From assembly GCA_019912315.1 (NCBI GenBank), contig JAIOJA010000025.1, forward strand, positions 62,001-126,000: a DNA stretch of 64,000 nucleotides. The letters run 5' to 3'. The notes beneath the pieces were generated by a model. It did not search any database. It saw only the letters and a list, made by a program, of their open reading frames with translations, and was not told the DNA's origin. The position numbers and the translations under genes were made by a program. Below, piece after piece: positions 41,447 to 49,578 of this stretch. Position 1 is the stretch's first letter. Each line of letters opens with the position of its first letter. Origin of the DNA: Planctomycetota bacterium (GTDB lineage Bacteria; Planctomycetota; UBA8742; UBA2392).

Positions 41447-43018
41447 ATGAAGATCTACGGTCTGATTCTTGCGGGGACGCTGGGGCTTACTCCCCTCTAC
41501 GCACAGGACGGCGGCATCAAGGTGCGCAGCAGCAGCGGCAGCGTGGAAACCCACGGCGAGGCCGCCAAGGCCGCGCCGGGCGACGCCATGGGCGACGGTG
41601 CAACGCGCGGCGACGGCAAATCGATCCGGGATTTTACCAAAGCACTTGAAGATGCCCGCAACGTGAACTTCGCCGACGGCGACCTGACGCAGGACGAAAT
41701 CAACAAACTCAACGACAAGGCCCGCGAAAAACTCAGCCGGGACCTTGAGAAGTTTCAGGAACGCGAACGGGAGGCCTCCCGCGAGAAGGATCCCGAAGAC
41801 AAGGCCGAGATCAGCGCGGAAATCACCTTTGACCGCTACCGCGCAAGCCTGCGGGCCCTTGAGCGCGACCTGCTGTACACACTGGGCGCCATGCGCAAGG
41901 CCGGCGGCGACAACTACGAAGGCACCTTTGACGACCTTGAAGAGAAAATCAAAGACACCTTCGCCGACCTGCACGACCAGATCGACGATGGCTCCAGCGA
42001 AACCTGGGGCAAGACGCTGGATACCGGGCGGAAGTTCCACGCCGAGTACCACAAGCAGCTCGACAAATGGGCCGAGAAGATCGGCGTAAACCCGGTCGTG
42101 CCGAACGCCAAAGAAGCGGTCGTCGGTTTCAAGAAGTCGCTGATTGGACGCATCAAACAGTTGCGCAAGATCTGCGGCGACAAGTACCAGGACCAGCTTG
42201 ATGACGTTGAAGAGCGCATTTACGCGGCCTTTGAGGGCCAGGAAGAAAAGCTCGAGGACGCCGACCCAAAGGCCTGGCAGGGAATCGTTGGCGACGCGGA
42301 GAAGTTCTTTCACGACTTCAACAAGGAACTCGATGGCTGGGTCAGGAAGTTCGGCGTCGATGACACCCTTCCCAGCCCGATCGACCGCCTCAAAGAGCTG
42401 AACGAGGACCTCGACGGACAGGTGGACGATCTGCGGCGCATCGGCGGTGACGAGTACGAGGACGTGATCGACGAAATCGCCGACAAGATCGACGACACCT
42501 TCGCCGACCTCAAGGACGCTATTCTTGACCAGTCCAAAGAGCAGTGGCCCGCGACGCTTGAGACCGCGGCCAAGTTTCACAAGGAATACAGCGAAGTCAT
42601 TGATCTGTGGCAGCGCAAGATTCTCGGCGCCAACGAAAAGGTTGAACGCAAGTTCCCGGACGTGCCGACCCCGGGCATCGACGGCGCCAAGCCGGACTAT
42701 CCGGAAAAGGACGTCGAGTTGCCCAAGGGCGAGCACATGGACGTTGTTGACGGCGTGCGCGTTGCCCGACTGATGCCTCTTCCAAAGAAGCAGCTCGGGC
42801 TTACCCACGGGCTGTCCGTCAACGAAATCGTGGACGCGGACAGCGCCCTGGCCCGCGCCGGCCTTGAGGTATATGACATCATCCTGCAGGTTGGCGACGC
42901 CAACGTGGACAGCCGCTCCGAGTTGCGCGACGCGGTCGCCGGGCTCAAGAAGGGCGACGAGTTCGAGATGACGGTCCTTCGCGACGGCGAGAAGCTGACC
43001 CTGAAGACCAAGAAGTAG
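41447..43018 (+). CDS. exported protein with three helical repeats and a C-terminal PDZ domain
   Basis: A 523-residue protein with GGAGAGGA before ATG 41447. A signal peptide at residues 1-20 (MKIYGLILAGTLGLTPLYAQ) is followed by a low-complexity stretch to residue 65 and a charged coiled-coil helix. Three similar helical repeats of about 90-100 residues occupy about 125-410, each with an internal GG/CG-D-(N/K/E)Y turn (GGDNYEGTFDDLEEKI, CGDKYQDQLDDVEERI, GGDEYEDVIDEIADKI) and a KFH.E/KFF.D helix. Residues 425-523 form a PDZ domain (LGLTHGLSVNEIVDADSALA, LEVYDIILQVGD). An HtrA-like protease gene follows, so it may deliver substrates or stress signals to it. Confidence 0.85.
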   Translation: MKIYGLILAGTLGLTPLYAQDGGIKVRSSSGSVETHGEAAKAAPGDAMGDGATRGDGKSIRDFTKALEDARNVNFADGDLTQDEINKLNDKAREKLSRDLEKFQEREREASREKDPEDKAEISAEITFDRYRASLRALERDLLYTLGAMRKAGGDNYEGTFDDLEEKIKDTFADLHDQIDDGSSETWGKTLDTGRKFHAEYHKQLDKWAEKIGVNPVVPNAKEAVVGFKKSLIGRIKQLRKICGDKYQDQLDDVEERIYAAFEGQEEKLEDADPKAWQGIVGDAEKFFHDFNKELDGWVRKFGVDDTLPSPIDRLKELNEDLDGQVDDLRRIGGDEYEDVIDEIADKIDDTFADLKDAILDQSKEQWPATLETAAKFHKEYSEVIDLWQRKILGANEKVERKFPDVPTPGIDGAKPDYPEKDVELPKGEHMDVVDGVRVARLMPLPKKQLGLTHGLSVNEIVDADSALARAGLEVYDIILQVGDANVDSRSELRDAVAGLKKGDEFEMTVLRDGEKLTLKTKK

Positions 43019-43040
43019 GCGCCCCGCACCAGCGCGGTGT

Positions 43041-43072
43041 ACGGGCCGGCAATGCGCCGGCCCGTTGTTTTT
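43041..43072 (+). terminator. Rho-independent terminator
   Basis: ACGGGCCGGC (43041-43050) pairs perfectly with GCCGGCCCGT (43056-43065) around AATGC, followed by TGTTTTT. It separates the PDZ protein from the HtrA gene, so the two are probably transcribed with only partial read-through. Confidence 0.85.
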
Positions 43073-43119
43073 GGTGGCTCCCGGCGTTCCTGGCCCGTAT
43101 CAGTAGCGTGGAGAAGAAC

Positions 43120-44310
43120 ATGAGCAACATTCGAAAGCTCGACCCGCAGGAGCCCGTGGAGGCCGCGTACTACGAGGGTTATCACCGGGGGCACCTGGAC
43201 ACCGCGAAAATGCTGGCGCGGCGCAGCCTGATGTATCTGGTGATCGGCGGATTTTTCGGCACCGTGCTGATGTTTCTCGTGTTCAGCACCGGCGCGCTGG
43301 ATCGCCTGACTGCCGAGAAAGTGGTGGAAGACCCGGCCCTGTCGCAGGAAAAACCCAAGGACTACGTCAACGCCATCAACTGGGCCAAGCGCTACACGGT
43401 CGGCATTGTTGTCGATACGCCGGATCGCGTGGTGTCTACCTCCGGCGGCTACGGGCGCATCCCCGGCCAGAGCCACGTCGGCAGCGGGATTGTGCTGAAT
43501 GACCAGGGCTACATCCTGACCAACGCGCACGTGATTCCCGGCGACGCGAGCCGCCTGAGTGTCGTGCTTGACGACAACATGTTCGAGGCGCGCTTCGTGG
43601 GCAAGCGCGAAGAATACGACCTGGCGGTCATCAAGATCGTCGCGGACGACCTCGTGCCTGCGAGTCTGGGCGACAGCGACAAGGTCGAGCAAGGCGACGT
43701 GGTTGTCGCCATCGGCAGCCCCTACGGACTGTTTCACACCGCGACGGAAGGCATCATCAGCTACGTCGGGCGCCGCAACGACAACGTCAGCACGGCCGTA
43801 CGAAACTTTCTGCAGACCAGCGCCGCGATCAACCCCGGCAACAGTGGGGGACCACTGGTGGACATGACCGGGCGCGTGGTCGGCATCAACACCTGGAAAT
43901 TACGCGACCAGATGCAGGAGGGGACGGACGGCATCGGCTTCGCGATTCCGATCAACGTCGCGCGCAGGGTGTTTGACACGATCATCGCCGCCGATGACCC
44001 GACGCGCGACAACACCATCAGCTCTGTGCCGCGCGCGATTTCGACCGCGGTGCTGGGGGTCATCATCGACACCGATCTGCGCCCGGACGCGGAGCAAGGG
44101 GCGCTGATCCGCGAGGTCATCTTCGGAACCGCCGCCGACAAAGCCGGCCTGCGCCCTGGTGATCTGATCACGCGGGTTGAGGGCACCAACGTTGACGGGT
44201 TTGACGAGTTGCGAGCAGCCCTGACCAGCCATACCCCCGGCGAGCGCATCAAGCTGACCTACACACGCAACGGCGTCGCACACACAATTGAAGTCGTGCT
44301 CGGTGAGTAA
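43120..44310 (+). CDS. membrane-anchored HtrA/Deg-like serine protease
   Basis: A 396-residue protease starting at ATG 43120 with GGAG six bases before it. The N-terminal 40 residues are cytoplasmic and charged; a TM helix at about 40-63 anchors the protease in the inner membrane with its catalytic part in the periplasm, like DegS. The chymotrypsin-like triad is complete: His137 in TNAHVIPG, Asp167 in EEYDLAVIKI and Ser242 in NPGNSGGPLVDM. One PDZ domain (about 305-390) includes DKAGLRPGDLITRVEGTN. It lies after the PDZ-only protein, from which it is separated by a terminator. Confidence 0.94.
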   Translation: MSNIRKLDPQEPVEAAYYEGYHRGHLDTAKMLARRSLMYLVIGGFFGTVLMFLVFSTGALDRLTAEKVVEDPALSQEKPKDYVNAINWAKRYTVGIVVDTPDRVVSTSGGYGRIPGQSHVGSGIVLNDQGYILTNAHVIPGDASRLSVVLDDNMFEARFVGKREEYDLAVIKIVADDLVPASLGDSDKVEQGDVVVAIGSPYGLFHTATEGIISYVGRRNDNVSTAVRNFLQTSAAINPGNSGGPLVDMTGRVVGINTWKLRDQMQEGTDGIGFAIPINVARRVFDTIIAADDPTRDNTISSVPRAISTAVLGVIIDTDLRPDAEQGALIREVIFGTAADKAGLRPGDLITRVEGTNVDGFDELRAALTSHTPGERIKLTYTRNGVAHTIEVVLGE

Positions 44311-44349
44311 GGCACAGAAGTGATAGCCCCGCCGCGGCGCTGCTTAGGC

Positions 44350-44366
44350 GCTGAAGTGTCTTCAGC
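44350..44366. terminator. small hairpin between convergent genes
   Basis: GCTGAAG (44350-44356) pairs with CTTCAGC (44360-44366) around TGT, in the 85-base gap between the HtrA gene (+) and the next gene (-). The T tract expected of a strong terminator is absent on both strands. Confidence 0.35.
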
Positions 44367-44395
44367 CCGTCAACCAGCACGTGCCGGCACCCGGA

Positions 44396-44899
44396 CTATG
44401 CGGGTACCGGTTCTTGCCGCTGTTTCTCGGTCGGCGGGCTGGCTGCCGTTGCCGCGTACCTGGCGACTTCCTTGGCGGCGACGTGCCAGTCGAACTCAGC
44501 CTCGACTTCTTCAGGCGTCAATGCGGCTTCGTCGGGCGCGGATTCTCCCGGTGTCGCGGGCTGAATCTCGTTGGAAGTGCCGGCGGTTGCCATTTCCACC
44601 ACCTCGGCCTCGGCTTCCGCAACCATCCCGTCACGCCGATCGCGCAGCTTGCGCAGCATGGTCTGGGCGCGAAGTGCAACGCCGGGGGGAATTTGCCAGC
44701 GACCGTGTTCTTTGTCAGGCTCGTTGCGGCGCTTGCGCAGCTCATGGTGGTAGAGCTCAACGGTGTCCTCGAGCATGGAAATTTCCTGGCTGAGCTCCGT
44801 GAGCGCGCCATCCAGAAGCTCAACGGCTATGGCGCGGATCATCGCCTCCTGCTCATTGCGAGGCTGACCGGGGCGCGAGCGATAACGTTTGTTCGACAT
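44396..44899 (-). CDS. hypothetical protein
   Basis: A 167-residue soluble protein from ATG 44899 with AGGAG five or more bases upstream. The N-terminus is basic (MSNKRYRSRPGQPRNEQEA), the middle is helical (MIRAIAVELLDGALTELSQE through LRAQTMLRKLRDRRD) and the end is acidic and low-complexity with a coiled-coil look. No motif is recognisable. It stands alone between the HtrA gene and the repeat region. Confidence 0.7.
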   Translation of the reverse strand: MSNKRYRSRPGQPRNEQEAMIRAIAVELLDGALTELSQEISMLEDTVELYHHELRKRRNEPDKEHGRWQIPPGVALRAQTMLRKLRDRRDGMVAEAEAEVVEMATAGTSNEIQPATPGESAPDEAALTPEEVEAEFDWHVAAKEVARYAATAASPPTEKQRQEPVPA

Positions 44900-45084
44900 A
44901 TGCAGGCTCCTAAGCAATCACGCTCAAATCTACCCCATCGACGCGACATGTTTTGGCACCTCAGGGTCTTTACGCGTCAAGCCGAATGCCCCGCAAAGGC
45001 CTGAACAACAGGCCTCAAGGCTTCAACAAAGTTTTCTGCAACAATCTTCGGGAAGCGTCCCAAAACCCGCCACGCGGCAGTTAA

Positions 45085-45130
45085 GGCCCCAAAGGGGCCC
45101 TCTAAGATAGCCGGGGGTGTGAACCCCCGG
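45085..45130. repeat. left REP-like hairpin pair
   Basis: GGCCCC (45085-45090) and GGGGCC (45094-45099) form one hairpin with loop AAA. CCGGGGGT (45111-45118) and ACCCCCGG (45123-45130) form a second with loop GTGA. Both have sequence relatives, in mirror order, on the right side of the transposase. Confidence 0.7.
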
Positions 45131-45143
45131 AAACCAATGCCCC

Positions 45144-45169
45144 GAATTCGCGCGCCCGAAGGGCCGCCT
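45144..45169. repeat. 26-bp perfect inverted repeat, left arm
   Basis: The sequence from GAATTCGCGC to GGCCGCCT is the exact reverse complement of 45655-45680. It starts 20 bases before the transposase ATG. Within the arm, CGCCCGAAGGGCC can itself fold weakly. Confidence 0.85.
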
Positions 45170-45188
45170 AAAAGGCTACAATCCCGCC

Positions 45189-45656
45189 ATGGGCTCCACG
45201 TACCACAGCGTCCGCATCCATGCGGTCTTTGCCTGCAAGGACCGCAAACCCTTGATCACCCCCGACATCAACCGCGAGCTCTTCAAGTACATCCACGGAG
45301 TCTGCGACAAACGCCAATGCAAGCTGATCGAGGGCGGGGGCACTGACGACCACGTGCACCTGCTGATCGGGCTGTCGATGACCAAGGCAATCGCCGACCT
45401 CATGCGCGACATCAAGACCAATACTTCGCGCTGGGTTCATGAGAAATGGCCGAAGCAGGAGTTCGCCTGGCAGGACGGGTACGGCGTGTTTTCCGTCAGC
45501 GCGTCGCTGGTTGAGCGGACACGCGACTACATCCGCAATCAGGAAACGCATCACGCCGAGAAGACGTTCGACGAGGAACTCGACGAGATTCTCAAGATGC
45601 ACGGCCTGAAGCGGAACCCGGATGGTTCGGTGTCTGCTGTTGTCGGCACGCTCTAG
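45189..45656 (+). CDS. tnpA: IS200/IS605-family Y1 transposase (RAYT-like)
   Basis: A 155-residue single-strand DNA transposase. The HUH metal-binding motif is His55-Val-His57 in GTDDHVHLLIG. The nucleophile Tyr is probably Tyr114 in RTRDYIRNQETHH, where Gln118 would complete the Y-x-x-x-Q pattern. The N-terminus (STYHSVRIHAVFACKDRKP) and FAWQDGYGVFSVS fit the family. Length is normal and the frame is intact, so it may be active. No tnpB accompanies it. It stands between perfect 26-bp inverted repeats and its stop TAG overlaps the right arm by two bases. Confidence 0.9.
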   Translation: MGSTYHSVRIHAVFACKDRKPLITPDINRELFKYIHGVCDKRQCKLIEGGGTDDHVHLLIGLSMTKAIADLMRDIKTNTSRWVHEKWPKQEFAWQDGYGVFSVSASLVERTRDYIRNQETHHAEKTFDEELDEILKMHGLKRNPDGSVSAVVGTL

Positions 45657-45680
45657 GCGGCCCTTCGGGCGCGCGAATTC
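45655..45680. repeat. 26-bp perfect inverted repeat, right arm
   Basis: Starting within the transposase stop codon, AGGCGGCCCTTCGGGCGCGC and the next six bases (GAATTC) are the reverse complement of 45144-45169. Confidence 0.85.
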
Positions 45681-45687
45681 ATGGCCA

Positions 45688-45746
45688 TTGGGTAGCCGGG
45701 GGCTCACGCCCCCGGCTACCCAAGCGGGCCCCTTCGGGGCCAGCTT
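45688..45746. repeat. right REP-like hairpin pair
   Basis: A perfect 16-bp stem (45688-45703 with 45708-45723) carries GGTAGCCGGGGGC and loop TCAC. It is followed by GGCCCC (45727-45732) pairing with GGGGCC (45736-45741) around TTC, extended by an outer AAGC/GCTT. These mirror the left modules and are longer and more perfect. Confidence 0.75.
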
Positions 45747-45780
45747 CATCGGCAAACTCCGAACTTCGCTGCCTTGGGTT

Positions 45781-46128
45781 CTAGGGCAACCGAAACGCCT
45801 CGCCATCGTGATTGGTGACCCACACGGCGTGCCCATCCATTGTCACAAGCAGCAGATCGGTTCCTTCACCCCGCGCTTGATCAATATGGTCTCTGACAAA
45901 CGTGGCTGCTTCTGCAACAGAAGCGGCAGCCGACCAATTGTAGAAGTCGTGCACCGGGTGCCGGTAGCAAACGACGACCTCGTTGCCGGCAGTTGCCTCC
46001 AGTTCCGAAGCAAGGTCGTCTCCGACATTCAGCCAATCAGCGTGTGGGGTCGACCGAACCCTCATCTCAGCATTCGAGACAACTTCAGCATTCGCGTCGT
46101 GCCAATCGCTTGGCCTGGTCACCCGCAT
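45781..46128 (-). CDS. hypothetical protein
   Basis: A 115-residue soluble protein. Its codons and frame are consistent with a gene, though the GC of this patch is lower than average. It has a plausible alpha/beta pattern (GNEVVVCYRHPVHDFYNW, then LLLVTMDGHAVWVTNHDG) but no motif I recognise. It is six bases downstream of hflX on the same strand and next to the mobile unit, so it may be a recent arrival or a small accessory gene. Confidence 0.55.
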   Translation of the reverse strand: MRVTRPSDWHDANAEVVSNAEMRVRSTPHADWLNVGDDLASELEATAGNEVVVCYRHPVHDFYNWSAAASVAEAATFVRDHIDQARGEGTDLLLVTMDGHAVWVTNHDGEAFRLP

Positions 46129-46134
46129 TGCTGC

Positions 46135-47409
46135 CTACCCGTCCTTCATGGCGGCGGCGGGGCCGTAGTAGCGGGGCTCGATTAGGGCCTTCACGTGGAC
46201 CTGCGAATCCTCGTACTCAAGGTTCAGAATCTTGCCGTGCTGCTGCAGGTAGGCCAGCAGTTTTCCGTTGCCGGCGCTGAAGGTCCAGTCCAGGGCCGTT
46301 TCGCGTTCCTCAACCACCTCCTGCACTTTGTCCGCCAACTCGCGCAGGCCGACGCCGGTTCTGGCGCTGACATCCATGTGTTCCGGAAACAAATTGTGCA
46401 GGTGGGTCAAGGTCGGCTGGTCGCCGACGCGATCCACCTTGTTGAACACCATCAGCGTGCGGCGGTCTTCCGCACCAACTTCTTTCAGTACGCCGTTGAC
46501 GGCCTCGACCATCTCGACGGCCGCGGGGTGGCTTGCATCCACGACGTGCAGCAGCAGATCCGCGTGCAGAACTTCTTCCAGCGTCGCGTGGAAGCTGGCA
46601 ACCAGCCTGTGGGGCAGGTCGCGGATGAAACCTACGGTGTCGCTCAGCAGCACCTTGTGGTCCGGCAGCTTCCAGACGCAGGTGCGCGTATCGAGCGTGG
46701 CGAACAGCTTGTCCTCTGTGAAGACGCCTTCGCCCGTCAACGCGTTCATCAGGGTGCTTTTGCCGGCGTTGGTGTAGCCGACAATGCTGACCTGAAACAG
46801 CTCATGGCGCCGCTCAACCTCGATGACGCGCCGCTTGCCGATCTCGAACAGTTCCTTCTTCAGCTTGGTGATGCGTTTGCGCAGCAGGCGGCGGTCAGTT
46901 TCAATCTGGCGCTCGCCGGCGCCGCCGACGGCACCCAGACCACCGCGCTGGCGCTCAAGGTGGGTCCAGAGGTTTTTCAAACGGGGCAACTCGTACTCGG
47001 CCTGTGCGAGTTGCACCTGCACCTTCGCCTGGCGCGTCCGGACGTTCTGGTTGAAGATGGCAAGAATCAGCTCTGTGCGGTCGATGACGTTGGCCTTGAT
47101 TTCATCCTCAAGGGCGTTCTGCTGGTTCGGGCGCAGTTCGTGGTCGAAGATCACCACGGCGGCCTCGGTTTCTTCAACCAGTCTGGCGACCTCACCGACT
47201 TTGCCCTTGCCGATATACGTGCGCGGGTTGATGTGCTCGACGTTCTGGTAGGCCTTGCCGACGATGTACATGCCGGCGGATTCCGCCAGGGCCGCGAGTT
47301 CATCGAGGGGGTCGTCGCCAAAGGGCACGTCGTCGGGCAAAGTCGCGGAGACCAGTACAGCCGGCAACTCTTTGTACGAGAGCTGGTCAAGGATAGTGCG
47401 CTCAGTCAT
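46135..47409 (-). CDS. hflX: GTPase HflX
   Basis: A 424-residue ribosome-associated GTPase that splits stalled 70S ribosomes after stress. An N-terminal HflX domain (TYIGKGKVGEVARLVEE, FDHELRPNQQNALE, VIDRTELILAIFNQNVRTR) leads to the G domain: G1 GYTNAGKSTLMNAL, G3 LSDTVGFIRDLPHRLV, G4 NKVD. The glycine-rich linker RQRGGLGAVGGAGERQIETD is intact. AGGAAACA precedes ATG 47409. A repeat block lies upstream. Confidence 0.96.
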   Translation of the reverse strand: MTERTILDQLSYKELPAVLVSATLPDDVPFGDDPLDELAALAESAGMYIVGKAYQNVEHINPRTYIGKGKVGEVARLVEETEAAVVIFDHELRPNQQNALEDEIKANVIDRTELILAIFNQNVRTRQAKVQVQLAQAEYELPRLKNLWTHLERQRGGLGAVGGAGERQIETDRRLLRKRITKLKKELFEIGKRRVIEVERRHELFQVSIVGYTNAGKSTLMNALTGEGVFTEDKLFATLDTRTCVWKLPDHKVLLSDTVGFIRDLPHRLVASFHATLEEVLHADLLLHVVDASHPAAVEMVEAVNGVLKEVGAEDRRTLMVFNKVDRVGDQPTLTHLHNLFPEHMDVSARTGVGLRELADKVQEVVEERETALDWTFSAGNGKLLAYLQQHGKILNLEYEDSQVHVKALIEPRYYGPAAAMKDG

Positions 47410-47484
47410 TGTTTCCTGGTTCTGTGGATCGTTCGTTCCAGCATAACGCGCGGGAGTTGCGGGTGGAATGGCGGGCGGATGTAA

Positions 47485-47560
47485 GGTCGACGGTTGACGG
47501 TCGACTGTTCACGGTCAAAGCGTTTGCGACAGTTACGGTTGACTGTAGACCCTTGACCGT
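47485..47560. repeat. repeat block of ACGGTYGAC units
   Basis: In the 237-base gap between hflX and the GspL-like gene, ACGGTTGAC (47490-47498), ACGGTCGACTGT (47497-47508) and ACGGTTGACTGT (47535-47546) are direct copies. ACGGTCAAAG (47511-47520) is nearly complementary to CCTTGACCGT (47551-47560). Direct and inverted copies are mixed, so the block can fold as RNA. No gene or clear promoter is seen in it. Confidence 0.5.
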
Positions 47561-47646
47561 AAACCTGTTCCAACCCTGAAAAAGACCCCAACTTTCGGCC
47601 CGATCCTTCGTAAAACCTGTGTGCACGAAACCGCGAGGTAACCCAA

Positions 47647-49578
47647 TTGGCGATAGCATTTTATATCGAATACCCGCGCATCACGGCCGTTGAGGTCAGC
47701 GGCAGCGCGCGCAAGCCGAAACTCAAGCGCGTGGCCGTCGGCGATTTACCGGAGCCGCGCAATGAGGACGGCAGCCCGGTCGTGGACAAGCAGGGCTACC
47801 TGAACTCGCAGATCGCCGCGTTCATCAAAGAGCACAAACTCGCCGGCGGCAAGCACTACCTGCTGGCGGGCCCGGATGCCATGCGCTATCGCGACATGAC
47901 GCTTTCATTCGCCGACAAGCGTCAGATTGACCGGGTGCTGCAGTTCCAGGTTGAAGGCGTGATTCCCAACATCCCGATCGAGAAGCTTGCGATTGGCTAC
48001 AACATTCTTACCGCCACGCCTGATGGCGCGCGCATCCTGGTTCACGCCGCTGAACGCGAATACATCCGCGAGCGCCTGATCGCCCTTGAAGAAGGGGGCG
48101 CAAGTGTCGAGGCCGTGGACAGCCATATGTCCGGCACCCTGAATCTCGGGCTGCTGCACCCGGAACTTGCCAAAGACAAGGCGCCGACCCTGTGGATCGA
48201 CTTCGCGGGCACGACGGCGACTGTCAGTGTTGTGAACGCGGGCGAAGTGCTTACCAGCCGCGTGTTCCTGAGCCCGTACCTGGCGGGCGCCACGGGCGTA
48301 ACGGCCACGGCCGAGGATTCCAAGGAAGCGGCCCGCCACGCGCAGGCGGAAGCTGAAATGCACGCGCGCATGACGCAGGAGTACGTGCTGCTTGAGAAGG
48401 CCGAGCAGGAGGACGCGGACCTTGAGCATATGGCCGAGGCGACGCTGCCGAAAGCGGAGAGCGTGAACATCGGCGAGGCGCAGGTGGCGGACCGCATCAA
48501 GCACATGAGCCGCGACGACCTGTTGAAATTCATTCACCGGGTATCCATTGAGGCGCGGCGCACGCTGCTGATGACGAGCCTTGATGTCGAGCCCGAACGC
48601 CTTGTGGTCAGCGGGCTCGGTAACGCGGGCAAGGACATCACGAGCCTGCTTGCCAACGAACTGCAGTTCGAAGACGCGGTGGCCATTGAGTTGATGGACG
48701 TGATGGTCACGCCGGGCAAAGACGACAGCATACCGGACATTGGCGAGTTGTCCTACCTGACCGGCGTTGCGCTGAAGGGGCTGGGGCGCGACTACACAAA
48801 GATCGACTTTCGCTACGGCGACCTGGCGCCCGGCACGCTGTTTGATTACGCCAAGACGCCGCTGGCGTTTACGGCGACGCTGGTGCTGCTGTTCTGCGGC
48901 ATTCTGTTTCTGATCAGCTTCACTCACGCACGGAACTACGAGCGCGATGTCGCCGCCCTGCGCGACCAGGAGCGCGGCCCGGAGTACTTCTTCAAGGCCG
49001 CGTTCTTTTATGCCAAAGAAGCGGACAAGATTTCCGAGCCGAACGCGGCGGACCTGAAGCTGCGCGAGTATCCGGAAATGCCGGAGGCGCCCGGCGACGA
49101 GATTCGACTGGCGCACAAGCGCCTGAAGGAAACGCAGGGACGCCTGGAAGGCCAGGTTGACGAGAGTTACGCCGAGCCGCACCCCGCAGACCAGATTCTG
49201 GCCGAGGTTCTGAAGACGATTGAACGCGGTGTCCCCAGCTATGACTTCACTCTGCTGAAGATCGACATTACGGAGTCGCTGGTGACTGTGGACTACCTGG
49301 TAAGCCTGACGGAGACGCAGCAGGAACGCAACCAGATCGGGGCGGGCGACATGAAGGAAGCGGAGCGCATGTTGGCCAGCTTCCGCACGCTCGCTGCGGA
49401 GGAAGGCAAGCCCGAAAAGGACAAGTGGTTCGACGGCAACCCGGAGCAATCGCTGGGCGGGCGTCCGCGCACGGGCCCCGAAGGGCGCGAAGTTGACCAG
49501 ATCACGATGAAGCTGAAGCTGCGCAAGATTGAGCAGCCCAAGAAAGCCAAGGCGCCAGCCAAGACAGGAGCCGAGTAA
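47647..49578 (+). CDS. GspL/PilM-N-like secretion assembly protein
   Basis: A 643-residue protein starting at TTG 47647, with GAGG eight bases upstream. Residues 1-390 form an actin-like cytoplasmic domain related to PilM/GspL (IDRVLQFQVEGVIPNIPIEKLAIGY, LWIDFAGTTATVSVV), interrupted by a charged insert at about 215-285 with helices. A TM helix lies at about 403-427 (LAFTATLVLLFCGILFLISF). Residues 428-643 are periplasmic, with helix and ferredoxin-like strands (FTLLKIDITESLVTVDYLVSL). A GspM/PilO-like protein starts at the overlapping TAATG. GspL usually has about 400 residues, so this is an enlarged form. No other secretion or pilus gene is in the window. Confidence 0.78.
   Translation: MAIAFYIEYPRITAVEVSGSARKPKLKRVAVGDLPEPRNEDGSPVVDKQGYLNSQIAAFIKEHKLAGGKHYLLAGPDAMRYRDMTLSFADKRQIDRVLQFQVEGVIPNIPIEKLAIGYNILTATPDGARILVHAAEREYIRERLIALEEGGASVEAVDSHMSGTLNLGLLHPELAKDKAPTLWIDFAGTTATVSVVNAGEVLTSRVFLSPYLAGATGVTATAEDSKEAARHAQAEAEMHARMTQEYVLLEKAEQEDADLEHMAEATLPKAESVNIGEAQVADRIKHMSRDDLLKFIHRVSIEARRTLLMTSLDVEPERLVVSGLGNAGKDITSLLANELQFEDAVAIELMDVMVTPGKDDSIPDIGELSYLTGVALKGLGRDYTKIDFRYGDLAPGTLFDYAKTPLAFTATLVLLFCGILFLISFTHARNYERDVAALRDQERGPEYFFKAAFFYAKEADKISEPNAADLKLREYPEMPEAPGDEIRLAHKRLKETQGRLEGQVDESYAEPHPADQILAEVLKTIERGVPSYDFTLLKIDITESLVTVDYLVSLTETQQERNQIGAGDMKEAERMLASFRTLAAEEGKPEKDKWFDGNPEQSLGGRPRTGPEGREVDQITMKLKLRKIEQPKKAKAPAKTGAE

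Larger units (their letters stand above)
45085..45746 (+). mobile_element. single-gene IS200-like/RAYT-like unit with mirrored hairpin flanks
   Basis: A Y1 transposase gene lies between mirrored modules. On the left, reading outward from the gene, are a 26-bp arm (45144-45169), a CCGGGGGT hairpin and a GGCCCC/GGGGCC hairpin. On the right the same three modules occur in mirror order: the 26-bp arm 45655-45680, a long GGTAGCCGGGGGC hairpin and a GGCCCC/GGGGCC hairpin. This is the layout expected of a REP-associated tyrosine transposase with its repeats. True element boundaries cannot be fixed without other copies. Confidence 0.6.

Noticed and set aside
41393..42808. A 471-codon frame antisense to the PDZ repeat protein
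   Set aside because: Its hydrophobic repeats are mirror images of the acidic helical repeats of the sense gene. The sense frame has a signal peptide, a PDZ domain and a terminator.
44900..45084. Small gene between the hypothetical protein and the transposase unit
   Set aside because: Open frames are short, with no ribosome site and no coding-like codon use. Only short GGCCT palindromes are visible.
45085..45746. CRISPR array or attachment site
   Set aside because: The repeats are mirrored hairpins around one transposase gene, not regularly spaced direct repeats. No cas, integrase or tRNA gene is near.
47905..49449. A 514-codon frame antisense to the GspL-like gene
   Set aside because: It has no recognisable domain and the sense gene is coupled to the GspM-like gene.
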